This document shows, piece by piece, positions 38,133-47,007 of a DNA stretch of 62,423 nt. Source of the stretch: Bacteroidota bacterium (GTDB lineage Bacteria > Bacteroidota > Bacteroidia > UKL13-3); the NCBI GenBank assembly GCA_947460345.1, contig CANHGM010000017.1, forward strand, positions 1 to 62,423, read 5' to 3'. The first letter of the stretch is position 1. Every line of letters starts with the position of its first letter. The notes under the pieces are model-generated. The model worked only from the letters and a program-made list of their open reading frames with translations. It ran no database searches and was not told the DNA's origin. Both the position numbers and the translations under genes were made by a program.

Positions 38133-38825
38133 TTACTTATGTTTTATGGTCTTCATTTGAATTACATCCACAAGAAAAGCGAATGCCATTGAAAAATAAA
38201 TATATCCTTTCGGTATTTCAAAGTGAAAACCTTCGGCAAGAAGTGAAACCCCAATCATCATTAAAAAGCACAAAGCCAATATCTTAAAAGATGGATGGTT
38301 TCTAATAAATTCGCTAATTGGTTTTGAGGCTAATAACATAATTACTACAGTGACAACTACTGCTGTATACATTACCCAAAGTTCTTGAACCATACCTACG
38401 GCAGTTATAATAGAGTCGATAGAGAATACCATATCCAAAATGATTACCTCTGAAAGCAATCTTTTAAAACTGCTTTTCGCTGGAGTGGTTGGTTTGTCTT
38501 CATTGGCAATTTCAGTTTTATGATATATTTCTTTAGTACTTTTATAAATTAAAAACAGTCCACCTATAATTAATATTAATCCTTTGCCTGAAAAGTCGTT
38601 GCCAAAAAGCGTAAAGAGAGTTTGGTCTAGTTTTAATATCCAAGCAATAAAAGCTAACAGCAATAACCTCATGACCATAGCCAACCCCATTCCCCAAAAT
38701 CGAAGCTTACTTCTTTGGTTATCTGGCAACTTATCAGCCAGAATAGAGATGAAAATGATATTGTCAATACCAAGAATTACTTCAAGTGCAATTAATGAAA
38801 TTAAGGGAATTATTGCTTCTATCAT
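38133..38825 (-). CDS. TerC-family membrane protein
   Basis: 230 residues with about seven TM segments. TerC signatures include LEVILGIDNIIFISILADKL at the start and ILDMVFSIDSIITAVGM in the middle, both with the conserved acidic residues in membrane segments. TerC-family proteins have been linked to tellurite resistance and to manganese export that protects exoenzymes. First gene of the operon; the TonB-dependent receptor with its Fur-like box follows downstream. Confidence 0.88.
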   Translation of the reverse strand: MIEAIIPLISLIALEVILGIDNIIFISILADKLPDNQRSKLRFWGMGLAMVMRLLLLAFIAWILKLDQTLFTLFGNDFSGKGLILIIGGLFLIYKSTKEIYHKTEIANEDKPTTPAKSSFKRLLSEVIILDMVFSIDSIITAVGMVQELWVMYTAVVVTVVIMLLASKPISEFIRNHPSFKILALCFLMMIGVSLLAEGFHFEIPKGYIYFSMAFAFLVDVIQMKTIKHK

Positions 38826-39004
38826 ATTCGTTTTATTTTAGTTTATTAGTTGTTCAATTGTCCTTGGGGTATGTCTAGTATCAGTTTGTCTAAGAACTTA
38901 TTTATTTCAACAAATATATATGCAACTTGTTAAATAATCTATCGTTATAGTTTCTTGAGAATGCGGCTAATACATCATGTCTCTTTGACTGAATCACGGA
39001 TTAA

Positions 39005-39014
39005 GCGGATCCGC
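39005..39014. repeat. GCGGATCCGC palindrome in intergenic repeat
   Basis: A perfect 10-bp palindrome inside a GC-richer island (about 38990-39050) that stands out from its AT-rich surroundings. Confidence 0.4.
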
Positions 39015-39092
39015 CAAGGGTCGGACACGTTACGCAGATTTCACAGATTAATTATTCGAAAACCACTATCCCCATCACACAGCCCTAGTTCA

Positions 39093-39104
39093 CGATAATT
39101 ATCG
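39093..39104. repeat. CGATAATTATCG palindrome
   Basis: A perfect 12-bp palindrome in the gene-poor stretch between terC and the sigma factor gene. Confidence 0.4.
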
Positions 39105-39256
39105 GAATTATGTCCACTTTTTTGGCAATTCAACAAGTGAAAAAGTATATATAACCGAAAAAGTTTATTTATAACTAAAATGTATATAACAGCTCAATAG
39201 TTACTTCATCTCAATTATTTATATGCTAAACCCGGACAGAAGCCTAACAAACATTA

Positions 39257-39279
39257 CGCTCCGACGAGACGTCGGAGCG
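39257..39279. repeat. GC-rich REP-type hairpin
   Basis: CGCTCCGACG-aga-CGTCGGAGCG, a 10-bp perfect stem with a 3-nt loop. It abuts the transposase remnant at 39294. The stem-plus-triloop layout resembles the hairpin at 51408-51430. Confidence 0.65.
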
Positions 39280-39293
39280 GGACAATTGAACAC

Positions 39294-39458
39294 ATGAAAA
39301 CTCTCAGAAATAAAGTGTTTGCAATAGGTGGATATATAGTGAAAAATGGTAATCATAGAATATTAAAACTATCACTTGCTATGAAGCGACGAAAATGGTT
39401 TACCGGACTTTGGATGAACATTAATAATATAAATAAATCAACTGCTTTTTATTTCTAA
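39294..39458 (+). pseudogene. C-terminal remnant of a DDE (IS1380/IS4-type) transposase
   Basis: A 54-codon frame containing RNKVFAIGGYIVKNGNHRIL and LKLSLAMKRRKWFTGLW, the pattern I associate with the end of DDE transposases of the IS1380/IS4 type in Bacteroidota. The catalytic part is absent and a REP hairpin lies just upstream, so this is a decayed fragment. The family assignment is from memory of the motif. Confidence 0.5.
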
Positions 39459-39543
39459 TGACAATTTTGGGATAAAATATTATCCACCACCCACCACCAC
39501 CCCTAACCGATTATTTTATATATCATTATTGTTTGTTTAGCTG

Positions 39544-39551
39544 TATTTTTG
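39544..39551 (+). promoter_or_regulatory. -7 promoter element of the sigma factor operon
   Basis: TATTTTTG fits TAnnTTTG; the ATG lies 40 nt downstream. Confidence 0.4.
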
Positions 39552-39591
39552 CGTCCTATATTTACCTTTATATTTTCTGTAACATATACCC

Positions 39592-40161
39592 ATGTCCGAA
39601 AAAACATTATTGACTGACCAAGAATTGTTAGATATGATTAGGCATGGCAAACAATCTGCTTTGATTAGGCTGCATAAGCAATGTTATGATGGCATCAGAA
39701 ACCACATCCTCAGAAACAATGGCTCTGAAATAGATGTTGATGATGTGATACAAGACGCTTTAGTCATCACCTGGCAAAAAGCCATCAAACCAGATTTTGT
39801 ACTCTCAGCCAAACTCTCTACCTACGTGCACTCGGTTGCCAAGTTTATTTGGATGAACAAAATGAGAAAAGAAGGTAAAGAAATAATGTTTGAAGAAATG
39901 CCCGAAGGCGGCATGCCCATGTGGACCGAAAGAAACCAGTCTTCTATGGATATGAAAATAGTGAGGGCCTGCCTCGACGAAATAGGTGAGACCTGCAAAA
40001 CCCTTTTAGGATTGTTTTACTTTGATGGTTATGGTATGGATAAAATAGCCCAAATGATGGATTTGGCCAACGCAGATACTGCTAAGTCTAAAAAGTACCA
40101 ATGCCTTAAAAAACTAGAAACCATCATCAAATCGAGATATAGAAAGGAGGATTTTATATAA
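39592..40161 (+). CDS. ECF-type RNA polymerase sigma factor
   Basis: A 189-residue sigma-70 family protein. Region 2 lies around residues 25-95 (DVDDVIQDALVITWQKAI, LSTYVHSVAKFIWMNKMRK), and region 4 around 125-180 (CKTLLGLFYFDGYGMDKIAQ, ALKKLE-like end). Its stop overlaps the start of the next gene as TAATG, so the two are translationally coupled, as for a sigma/anti-sigma pair. Confidence 0.88.
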   Translation: MSEKTLLTDQELLDMIRHGKQSALIRLHKQCYDGIRNHILRNNGSEIDVDDVIQDALVITWQKAIKPDFVLSAKLSTYVHSVAKFIWMNKMRKEGKEIMFEEMPEGGMPMWTERNQSSMDMKIVRACLDEIGETCKTLLGLFYFDGYGMDKIAQMMDLANADTAKSKKYQCLKKLETIIKSRYRKEDFI

Positions 40162-41153
40162 TGAGTGAAGAACCTATACATACCGACGATATAGACAAAT
40201 ACCTCATGGGTCAAATGGGTGTGTTTGAGCAAGGCTTGTTCGAACACAAACTGGCTCAAGATGATGAGTTGAAACTAGAATTGGCTATCAGAAAAAAAGC
40301 CATGGAGATGATAGAGTGGCAAAGGGCTAACCAACTCAAAGAGTATATCAAAAGAAATACGCCACACAAACGGGTGCTTACTTTTTGGCAACAGGTTGCT
40401 GTATATAGCTCGGTGGCTTGTTTGTTGTTTTTTGTATTGTCGTGGGCCATGCTCACTCTCTATTTCCCTGAAAACAACTTAGCCATTAACCAAAACAAAA
40501 CCACCCAAGAAAACAAAACGGATATAACAGATAGCAATGGCAATAATGGATACACAGCACCTGAAATAACTAATGACCAAATAGTGCAAAGCCCAAATAC
40601 GCCATCACAAGTGCAAGACTCAGCCGCTACTGTAGAGTCTATGAATAATGAAGTTAAAAGTGATATTGCTTCAGCCCAAGAGCAAGACGTACCGCCTGCT
40701 GCTGCATCTTATAATGCCAGTGATGAATATGTGATAAAAAGTGATGCTTTGGTTTTAGATACTGTATTCTATGCAGCTAGTTTTATTTTAAACACAGATA
40801 GAGCAATTGCCAGCAGAGCCCCAGAAGCAGAGAGCAAAGCCAAACCCATAGTTAAAGGCAATAAGACTACATCAGTTGCCGAAGATACGGCAGCTATTCC
40901 TATGGTTAAAAATGCTACATTGACTTTAAAAGTTGAGTTTTGGCAATCGCCTATCAACTACCGTGGCTATAAGTTTAATGGCATGCGGGTGCAACTATAT
41001 GGCATTCAAAACCCACAGAAAGTGAAGTTTAAAGTGATTAACGACGAGTTATATATGCTGAACCAAGGGCAGGTATTTCATATCATCAAAGAAGACAGGT
41101 ATAACAGCTATTGGCCTGAGACCGATAAAGCTGTGTTGAAAATGTTGAAATAA
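40161..41153 (+). CDS. Membrane protein, probable anti-sigma factor
   Basis: 330 residues. A cytoplasmic N-terminal part (IDKYLMGQMGVFEQGLFEHK, KLAQDDELKLELAIRK) resembles Bacteroidota anti-sigma proteins, followed by one TM helix at about 78-98 (YSSVACLLFFVLSWAMLTLY). A long Asn/Thr/Ala-rich linker then leads to a small C-terminal periplasmic domain. The assignment rests mainly on the coupled position behind the sigma gene; no zinc-binding HxxxCxxC is present. Confidence 0.65.
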   Translation: MSEEPIHTDDIDKYLMGQMGVFEQGLFEHKLAQDDELKLELAIRKKAMEMIEWQRANQLKEYIKRNTPHKRVLTFWQQVAVYSSVACLLFFVLSWAMLTLYFPENNLAINQNKTTQENKTDITDSNGNNGYTAPEITNDQIVQSPNTPSQVQDSAATVESMNNEVKSDIASAQEQDVPPAAASYNASDEYVIKSDALVLDTVFYAASFILNTDRAIASRAPEAESKAKPIVKGNKTTSVAEDTAAIPMVKNATLTLKVEFWQSPINYRGYKFNGMRVQLYGIQNPQKVKFKVINDELYMLNQGQVFHIIKEDRYNSYWPETDKAVLKMLK

Positions 41154-41200
41154 TGTGTTTCGTTTTTTGCTATTCATATGCTGCGTATAGATATGAAGAT

Positions 41201-41208
41201 TAACTTTG
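41201..41208 (+). promoter_or_regulatory. -7 promoter element of gldC
   Basis: TAACTTTG fits TAnnTTTG; the ATG is 7 nt beyond it, implying an almost leaderless transcript. Confidence 0.45.
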
Positions 41209-41215
41209 CAGAATT

Positions 41216-41590
41216 ATGAGTAAAACTTCTGAAATCAAATTGAAAGTTCATTTAGATGAACAAAATATGCCTGAGAAAATGGAATGGAATTCTGATGAGC
41301 AGCCCGAACAGTGGAATGAATGTCAAGGATTGATTTTCTCAGTTTGGAATGCAGCCGAGCAAAATGCCATGCGTATTGACCTTTGGACAAAAGACATGCG
41401 TATAGATGAAATGAACTACTTTGTTTTTCAAACCATCATGACCTTGGCTGATACCTATGAGAATGCTACCCAAAATGAAGAGTTAGCCAGAAAAATGAAA
41501 GGCTTTGGGGAATTCTTTGCAGAAAAAGCAGAGATATTTAAAAATCCGCCTGCAGCTCCACACTCACACGACCACGATCACGACCATTAA
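41216..41590 (+). CDS. gldC: Gliding motility protein GldC
   Basis: A 124-residue soluble protein matching GldC of gliding Bacteroidota: SEIKLKVHLDEQNMPEKMEW, then LWTKDMRIDEMNYFVFQTIM and TLADTYENAT. In Flavobacterium GldC supports gliding together with GldB, which is not next to it here. The C-terminus ends in a His/Asp-rich tail (PHSHDHDHDH) that could bind metal. Downstream genes follow on the same strand with little spacing. Confidence 0.88.
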   Translation: MSKTSEIKLKVHLDEQNMPEKMEWNSDEQPEQWNECQGLIFSVWNAAEQNAMRIDLWTKDMRIDEMNYFVFQTIMTLADTYENATQNEELARKMKGFGEFFAEKAEIFKNPPAAPHSHDHDHDH

Positions 41591-41602
41591 TTGTATAGAC
41601 AC

Positions 41603-42505
41603 ATGCAATCTATTTTAAGCATACAAGAAGTAACCAAGCAATATGCCAATCATAAAGCATTAGACTGTGTTAGTTTAGAAATTCCTAAGGGAACTATATA
41701 TGGATTGCTAGGCCCCAATGGTGCGGGTAAAACGTCGTTAATCAGAATTATCAACCAAATAACCGCCGCCGATTCAGGTCAAGTGTTGTTTAATGGTGAA
41801 CCCATCAGTCAGAAACATATAGCCCAAATAGGTTACTTACCCGAAGAAAGAGGGTTGTATAAAAAGATGGAAGTGGGTGAGCAGTTGCTATACTTGGGTC
41901 AGCTTAAAGGCTTGTCGAAACAAGTGGTGATACAACGTTGCAAAGAGTGGATGGTGCGGTTTGAAATTCAAGATTGGTGGAACAAAAAACTGGAAGAGCT
42001 TTCTAAAGGCATGCAGCAAAAAGTGCAGTTTATCTCTACGGTATTGCACAAACCTGAGTTGATTATATTAGACGAGCCGTTCACCGGTTTCGACCCTATA
42101 AATGCCAACCTCATCAAAGATGAAATCATCAAACTAAAAAACGAAGGGGCAACCATTATATTTAGTACCCACAGAATGGAATCGGTAGAGCAGATGTGCA
42201 ACAATATTGCCCTTATCAATCATTCTAAAAAAATAATTGACGGACAACTGAGTGAGATTATAAATCAGTTTAAAGAAAATATATACGAGGTGGAGTATAT
42301 GGCCGAAAACGATATTAAAGATATTGGCTACGAGATAGTAGAAGCCGGCACACACGGTGCTTTTAAAACAGCTAAAATAAAATTAGAGAAAAATATATCG
42401 CCTAACAAACTCTTGAGCGATTTGATAACCCGTGCTGAAGTGCATATATTTAAAGAGATACTGCCTACTGTAAACGATATCTTTATCAAGTTAGTTAAAG
42501 AATAG
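41603..42505 (+). CDS. ABC transporter ATP-binding protein (NatA/ABC-2 export type)
   Basis: About 300 residues when started at the ATG at 41603 (the frame extends to a TTG at 41591). Walker A is GPNGAGKTS, the signature region is LSKGMQQKVQ, Walker B LIILDEPFTGFD and the H-loop STH. A C-terminal DUF4162-like domain is present, as in NatA-type ATPases of ABC-2 exporters. No permease gene follows; the partner must be elsewhere. Confidence 0.82.
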   Translation: MQSILSIQEVTKQYANHKALDCVSLEIPKGTIYGLLGPNGAGKTSLIRIINQITAADSGQVLFNGEPISQKHIAQIGYLPEERGLYKKMEVGEQLLYLGQLKGLSKQVVIQRCKEWMVRFEIQDWWNKKLEELSKGMQQKVQFISTVLHKPELIILDEPFTGFDPINANLIKDEIIKLKNEGATIIFSTHRMESVEQMCNNIALINHSKKIIDGQLSEIINQFKENIYEVEYMAENDIKDIGYEIVEAGTHGAFKTAKIKLEKNISPNKLLSDLITRAEVHIFKEILPTVNDIFIKLVKE

Positions 42506-42515
42506 CCCTATATAT

Positions 42516-44162
42516 ATGTCGCCAATTTTAGCAGTTAAAAACCTATCTATTTCATTTGATGGACAGACAACATTGGTCGACCAAGTTTCTTTTTCATTGT
42601 CGCCCGGTGAAATCAAAGGAATCGTAGGCGAGTCAGGTTCGGGTAAGTCTATCACGGTGTTTAGCTTAATCAGGTTATTAGACAAAGCTATAGTGACAGG
42701 GGAGGCACTATATACCGACAAAGCAGGTCAAACACATAACCTACTTACTGTTGATTTACAAACCTTGCAAAAAATAAGAGGTGGCGAAATTGGGTTTGTG
42801 TTTCAAGAACCAATGACTTCACTGAACCCATCAACAACATGCGGACTGCAGATAGATGAGGCCATTGTCAAACATCTAAACTACTCAACTTCACAAGCCA
42901 AACAAAGATCGTTGGAATTGTTATCTGAAGTAAAGTTAACAGAAGTAGAGCGTATATATTCATCATACCCACACCAACTTTCAGGCGGGCAACGACAAAG
43001 GGTGATGATTGCAATGGCTTTAGCAGCCAATCCACAAATATTGATAGCTGATGAACCAACCACAGCTTTAGATGTAACAGTGCAAAAATCGGTGGTAGAG
43101 CTTATCAAACAATTGGCCATAGACAGACATATGGCGGTGTTATTTATCAGTCATGATTTAGGACTGGTGCAATACCTAGCTGATAAAACCATTGTGATGT
43201 TTAAAGGTCAAATATTAGAAGAAGCATCATCAACAATGTTGGTCAATCATCCCACCCATGCATATACGCAAGCTTTAGTTAACAGTAGACCATCACTAAA
43301 TGCAACGATGGATAGGCTGCCTGTTTTTGATGAGCGATATGAGCTGATTAAGTCGGAGATAAAACCTAAAAACCATACTGATAGTAAAGTATTAATAAAG
43401 GTAAATCAGATAAAAAAACATTTCACAGTAAAGAAAGATTTTTGGGGCAGACCCAAAGTAGTGACCAAAGCCGTTGACGATGTTTCATTTGAAATAAACC
43501 AAGGAAAAACTTTAGCCATTGTGGGCGAATCAGGCTCAGGGAAATCAACTGTAAGCAAACTGCTGTTAAATTTAGAAGCGATAAATGCAGGTGATATATA
43601 TTTTGAAGACCAGAAAATATCAGGTTTGACAGAAAGCCAGTTCAAACCCTTCAGAAGACAAATGCAGATGGTTTTTCAAGACCCATATTCATCTTTGAAT
43701 CCATATCATACCATCGAAGAAATAATAGCAGAGCCCTTGCATATATTTAATATAGATAGCAAGAGCAACCGAAAAGAAAGAGTAGCCAGTTTACTCAAAA
43801 AAGTACATTTACCGCAAGATTTTATGAGCAGACATCCACATCAGTTATCAGGCGGGCAAAGGCAAAGAATTTGTATAGCTAGGGCATTGGCCACGTCACC
43901 ACCATTTATTATATGTGATGAGTCGGTAGCGGCTTTAGATGTATCTGTTCAAGCCACCGTTTTGAACTTGCTTAAAGACCTTCAAGAAGAATTAAATTTA
44001 ACTTATCTTTTCATCACACACGACTTGCATGTAGCCCGATTTATATCACACACCACATTGGTGATGCAAAAAGGGAGGGTAGAAGAGTACGGTAAAACGT
44101 CAGAGTTGTTTGACAGTCCGCAATCTAGCTATCTTCAAAATTTGTTATTAAATATTTTTTAA
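42516..44162 (+). CDS. Fused di/oligopeptide-type ABC transporter ATPase (DppD-DppF)
   Basis: 548 residues with two complete ABC domains. Each has Walker A GESGSGKS (about residues 36-43 and 330-337), LSGGQRQR signatures, Walker B (ILIADEPTT and IICDESVA) and the H-loop SHDLG/THDLH. The fused layout is the YejF type, energising peptide or similar uptake. No permease or binding protein gene is next to it. The second Walker B Asp-Glu pair is intact (CDE). Confidence 0.88.
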   Translation: MSPILAVKNLSISFDGQTTLVDQVSFSLSPGEIKGIVGESGSGKSITVFSLIRLLDKAIVTGEALYTDKAGQTHNLLTVDLQTLQKIRGGEIGFVFQEPMTSLNPSTTCGLQIDEAIVKHLNYSTSQAKQRSLELLSEVKLTEVERIYSSYPHQLSGGQRQRVMIAMALAANPQILIADEPTTALDVTVQKSVVELIKQLAIDRHMAVLFISHDLGLVQYLADKTIVMFKGQILEEASSTMLVNHPTHAYTQALVNSRPSLNATMDRLPVFDERYELIKSEIKPKNHTDSKVLIKVNQIKKHFTVKKDFWGRPKVVTKAVDDVSFEINQGKTLAIVGESGSGKSTVSKLLLNLEAINAGDIYFEDQKISGLTESQFKPFRRQMQMVFQDPYSSLNPYHTIEEIIAEPLHIFNIDSKSNRKERVASLLKKVHLPQDFMSRHPHQLSGGQRQRICIARALATSPPFIICDESVAALDVSVQATVLNLLKDLQEELNLTYLFITHDLHVARFISHTTLVMQKGRVEEYGKTSELFDSPQSSYLQNLLLNIF

Positions 44163-44190
44163 CAATAGTATTACATTGACTCAATATATG

Positions 44191-44198
44191 TAGTTTTG
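44191..44198 (+). promoter_or_regulatory. -7 promoter element of pyrG
   Basis: TAGTTTTG fits TAnnTTTG, 38 nt before the ATG. Confidence 0.4.
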
Positions 44199-44236
44199 CA
44201 GTCCATATAACCAAAAGTATTATACTTTTAAAACGT

Positions 44237-45856
44237 ATGGAAAAGACTAAATATATATTTGTTACAGGAGGAGTTACCTCATCTTTAGGAAAAGGAATTA
44301 TTTCAGCTTCATTAGCCAAATTATTACAAGCAAGAGGGTATACGGTTACCATTCAAAAATTAGATCCATATATAAATGTAGATCCAGGAACATTAAACCC
44401 ATACGAGCATGGCGAATGTTATGTGACGAATGATGGTGCCGAAACCGATTTAGATTTAGGCCATTACGAAAGATTTTTAAATGTACCTACCAGTCAGGCT
44501 AATAATGTGACCACGGGTAAAATATACCAACACGTAATAGAGCAAGAAAGACAAGGGGCTTTTTTAGGAAAAACGGTACAGGTGATTCCACACATCACAG
44601 ATGAAATTAAAAGAAGAATAAAATTATTAGGCGAGACAGGAGAGTTTCAAATAATCATTACAGAAGTAGGAGGAACAGTAGGCGATATAGAAAGCTTGCC
44701 TTATATAGAAGCTATTCGTCAAATGAGATGGGAGCTAGGCACTGATGATACAGTTTCGATACATCTTACCCTTGTTCCTTATTTAAAAGCAGCAGGTGAG
44801 CTTAAAACCAAACCTACACAACACTCTGTGAAAATGCTTTTAGAAAGTGGCGTGCAACCAGATATATTGGTGTGTAGAACAGAGCATTCATTAGGTGATG
44901 ATTTACGTAAAAAGATAGCCTTATTCTGTAATATCAATAGAAATGCGGTAGTAGAGAGCATTGATATGGAAACCATATATGATGTGCCATTAAAAATGTT
45001 AAGAGAAAAACTAGACAGGTTGTGTTTGACTAAGCTGCATTTGCCACTTAAAAATGAGCCAGATTTAGAAATTTGGAAAGAGTTTTTATTTAAGCATAAA
45101 AACCCAAAACAAGAAGTAAGAATAGGGTTGGTAGGGAAATATGTTGAATTGCCTGATGCATATAAATCTATTATAGAATCTTTTATTCATGCAGGAGCCG
45201 ATAGAGAAACAAAAGTTAAATTACAATATATACATTCAGAAACCATCACTGCCGATAATGTTGCTTTAAAATTAGATAATTTGGATGGCGTATTGGTGGC
45301 TCCAGGTTTTGGCGATAGAGGTATAGAAGGAAAGATAGAAGCTATAAAATATGTGAGAGAAAACAATATTCCATTTTTTGGTATATGTTTAGGTATGCAA
45401 TGTGCCGTGATTGAATTTGCAAGAAATGTATTGGGCATGAAAGGAGCACACAGTTCAGAGATGAATAGCAGAACCAAATACCCGGTGATTGACTTAATGG
45501 ATAGTCAAAAGAAAATTACGAAGAAAGGCGGTACCATGAGGCTTGGAGCTTATGCGTGCGACTTAACCAAAGGTTCTAAAGCGGCAGCGGCCTATGGCAA
45601 ATTGCATATATCAGAAAGACACAGGCACAGATATGAGTTTAATAATAAATATACCGAAGAGTATATAAATGCTGGGATGAATTTTACTGGAATAAACCCA
45701 GAGAGTGGTTTGGTAGAAATAGTTGAAATACCAAAACATCCATTTTTTGTAGGGGTGCAGTTCCATCCTGAATTGAAAAGTACAGTAGAAAATCCGCATC
45801 CAATTTTTATAAAGTTTGTGAAAGCAGCAGTTGATTACAGACAGAAGTTGAATTAG
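44237..45856 (+). CDS. pyrG: CTP synthase
   Basis: Makes CTP from UTP with glutamine or ammonia. 539 residues, the normal length. The synthetase domain starts [20 protein letters not shown] and has [12 protein letters not shown] and the [11 protein letters not shown] block. The C-terminal class I glutamine amidotransferase carries the nucleophile motif GICLGMQ near residue 380 and the late HPE catalytic motif (FHPELKS). It has its own promoter and a terminator. Confidence 0.97.
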   Translation: MEKTKYIFVTGGVTSSLGKGIISASLAKLLQARGYTVTIQKLDPYINVDPGTLNPYEHGECYVTNDGAETDLDLGHYERFLNVPTSQANNVTTGKIYQHVIEQERQGAFLGKTVQVIPHITDEIKRRIKLLGETGEFQIIITEVGGTVGDIESLPYIEAIRQMRWELGTDDTVSIHLTLVPYLKAAGELKTKPTQHSVKMLLESGVQPDILVCRTEHSLGDDLRKKIALFCNINRNAVVESIDMETIYDVPLKMLREKLDRLCLTKLHLPLKNEPDLEIWKEFLFKHKNPKQEVRIGLVGKYVELPDAYKSIIESFIHAGADRETKVKLQYIHSETITADNVALKLDNLDGVLVAPGFGDRGIEGKIEAIKYVRENNIPFFGICLGMQCAVIEFARNVLGMKGAHSSEMNSRTKYPVIDLMDSQKKITKKGGTMRLGAYACDLTKGSKAAAAYGKLHISERHRHRYEFNNKYTEEYINAGMNFTGINPESGLVEIVEIPKHPFFVGVQFHPELKSTVENPHPIFIKFVKAAVDYRQKLN

Positions 45857-45879
45857 GAATTAAAATTTATATATATAAC

Positions 45880-45917
45880 CCGCTCTTTTCAGATAAGATG
45901 GAGCGGATTTTTTTTTG
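45880..45917 (+). terminator. Rho-independent terminator of pyrG
   Basis: Stem CCGCTC (45880-45885) with GAGCGG (45901-45906), followed by a run of T (45908-45917). Its right arm is also the start of repeat copy A1. Confidence 0.7.
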
Positions 45918-46004
45918 TTTGTTTGTAGATAGAAAAGTAAATTGACATATACTTTTCACAGCTGTCATCCTGAATTTATTTCAGGATCGAGTATATATCA
46001 ATAA
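45899..46004. repeat. Repeat copy A1 left of the toxin-antitoxin module
   Basis: About 105 nt running from GGAGCGGATTTTT through GTTTGTAGATAGAAAAGT and ACTTTTCACAGCTGTCATCC to the hairpin ATCCTGAA-tttat-TTCAGGAT (45967-45987). It is closely matched by 46813-46914 in the same orientation. Confidence 0.85.
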
Positions 46005-46009
46005 CATTT

Positions 46010-46029
46010 AGCCCATACCGATTTCAAAT
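46010..46029. repeat. Repeat copy B1
   Basis: AGCCCATACCGATTTCAAAT, repeated with one change at 46774-46793. B1 follows A1, while B2 precedes A2, so the four pieces frame the toxin-antitoxin genes as A1-B1-TA-B2-A2. Confidence 0.75.
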
Positions 46030-46071
46030 GTCTGTAGGTCAAGAATTTAAGGTATAAATCTAAGTTAAATC

Positions 46072-46371
46072 TTATAAAAAAGTAAATCCAATTCTTTTAT
46101 TTAATCCAATTTCAAAAATTCTAATTAAGGTTGAAAGTTGGATATTCCCTCTGCCATTTTCAATTCTTGATATATAACTTTTTTTAGTGCCAGTTTTTTC
46201 TGCTAATTCTTCTTGAGTTATTTTAGCTTCTTTTCTAGCTTCTTTCAGCATTTCACTAATGATAAACATTTGAGATTTCTCTTCATACATGTTTCTTGAT
46301 TCACTTCCGATTTTTCCATGTTCAACTTCTATTAGTTGATCAAAAGTGGTTATTTTTTTACTGTCTTTCAT
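46072..46371 (-). CDS. higA: XRE-family antitoxin (HigA-like)
   Basis: 99 residues. The C-terminal half holds a helix-turn-helix ([20 protein letters not shown] then ENGRGNIQL). The N-terminal half is likely the toxin-binding part. Its ATG overlaps the toxin stop by 4 nt (ATGA), giving the toxin-first order typical of HigBA. It probably represses its own operon at the palindrome at 46718-46735. Confidence 0.85.
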   Translation of the reverse strand: MKDSKKITTFDQLIEVEHGKIGSESRNMYEEKSQMFIISEMLKEARKEAKITQEELAEKTGTKKSYISRIENGRGNIQLSTLIRIFEIGLNKRIGFTFL

Positions 46372-46709
46372 TTGGTCGTTTTTTGTTTAAAATATTCCTT
46401 CATTAAATTCAATCCTTTTTCTATTTCATTTCTAGGTGTATTTTGTGTTTTCTTTTGAAATGCATTAAAAAGAATAACTAGTTTACCTTTATCAAAGCAA
46501 CAGAATATCCTGTAAATATTTGATTGATATTCAATTCTAATTTCATAAAGTCCATTGGTTCCTGTTATATGTTTTAAGAATTTTTCTGGAATCTTTTCTA
46601 CTTGTTTAATTAGCTCAAGAACATATTTTATTTTCTCTTTTAATTTATCATCTTGTTTTTGGTAGAATGATATAAAATGGTCTTCATAAAATATTATTTC
46701 TCTTGACAC
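46368..46709 (-). CDS. higB: RelE/HigB-type toxin
   Basis: 113 residues, GTG start. The core pattern [20 protein letters not shown], then [20 protein letters not shown], is that of the Gp49-like/HigB branch of the RelE superfamily, ribosome-dependent mRNA endonucleases. Basic and aromatic active-site residues look intact. The GTG lies 4 nt from the promoter -7 element, so the message should be nearly leaderless. Confidence 0.85.
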   Translation of the reverse strand: MSREIIFYEDHFISFYQKQDDKLKEKIKYVLELIKQVEKIPEKFLKHITGTNGLYEIRIEYQSNIYRIFCCFDKGKLVILFNAFQKKTQNTPRNEIEKGLNLMKEYFKQKTTK

Positions 46710-46713
46710 GATA

Positions 46714-46745
46714 CAAAGTTATCTCATAAGTTAACAATTTGCAAA
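46714..46745 (-). promoter_or_regulatory. Promoter of the higBA operon
   Basis: On the minus strand: TTTG, 20 nt, TAACTTTG, an exact fit to the Bacteroidota consensus spacing. Confidence 0.7.
46718..46735. promoter_or_regulatory. Candidate antitoxin operator palindrome
   Basis: GTTAACTTATGAGATAAC (minus strand) is an 18-bp inverted repeat with 7 of 9 positions matching. It overlaps the -7 element of the higBA promoter, the expected place for autorepression. Confidence 0.5.
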
Positions 46746-46773
46746 TAAAAGTACAGTATTTTAAAATATATTC

Positions 46774-46793
46774 AGCCCACACCGATTTCAAAT
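46774..46793. repeat. Repeat copy B2
   Basis: AGCCCACACCGATTTCAAAT, one change from B1. Here it extends into the hairpin CCGATTT-c-AAATCGG. Confidence 0.75.
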
Positions 46794-46812
46794 CGGCTTG
46801 GTAGAGTTAAGT

Positions 46813-46914
46813 TGGAGCGGATTTTTGTTAGTTTGTAGATAGAAAAGTTAAATGATATATACTTTTCACAGCTGTCATCCTGAATTTATTTCAGGATCAT
46901 GTATATAACAATAA
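46813..46914. repeat. Repeat copy A2 right of the toxin-antitoxin module
   Basis: Direct copy of 45899-46004 with a few changes, including hairpin ATCCTGAA-tttat-TTCAGGAT at 46877-46897. Confidence 0.85.
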
Positions 46915-47007
46915 TTATTCGTTTAACTTAGATAGTGTTTTGAATTATAAGAAAACAATAATGGGTTCAGTTTTTATTTATATATTGCAGTATTATTATA
47001 TATATAT

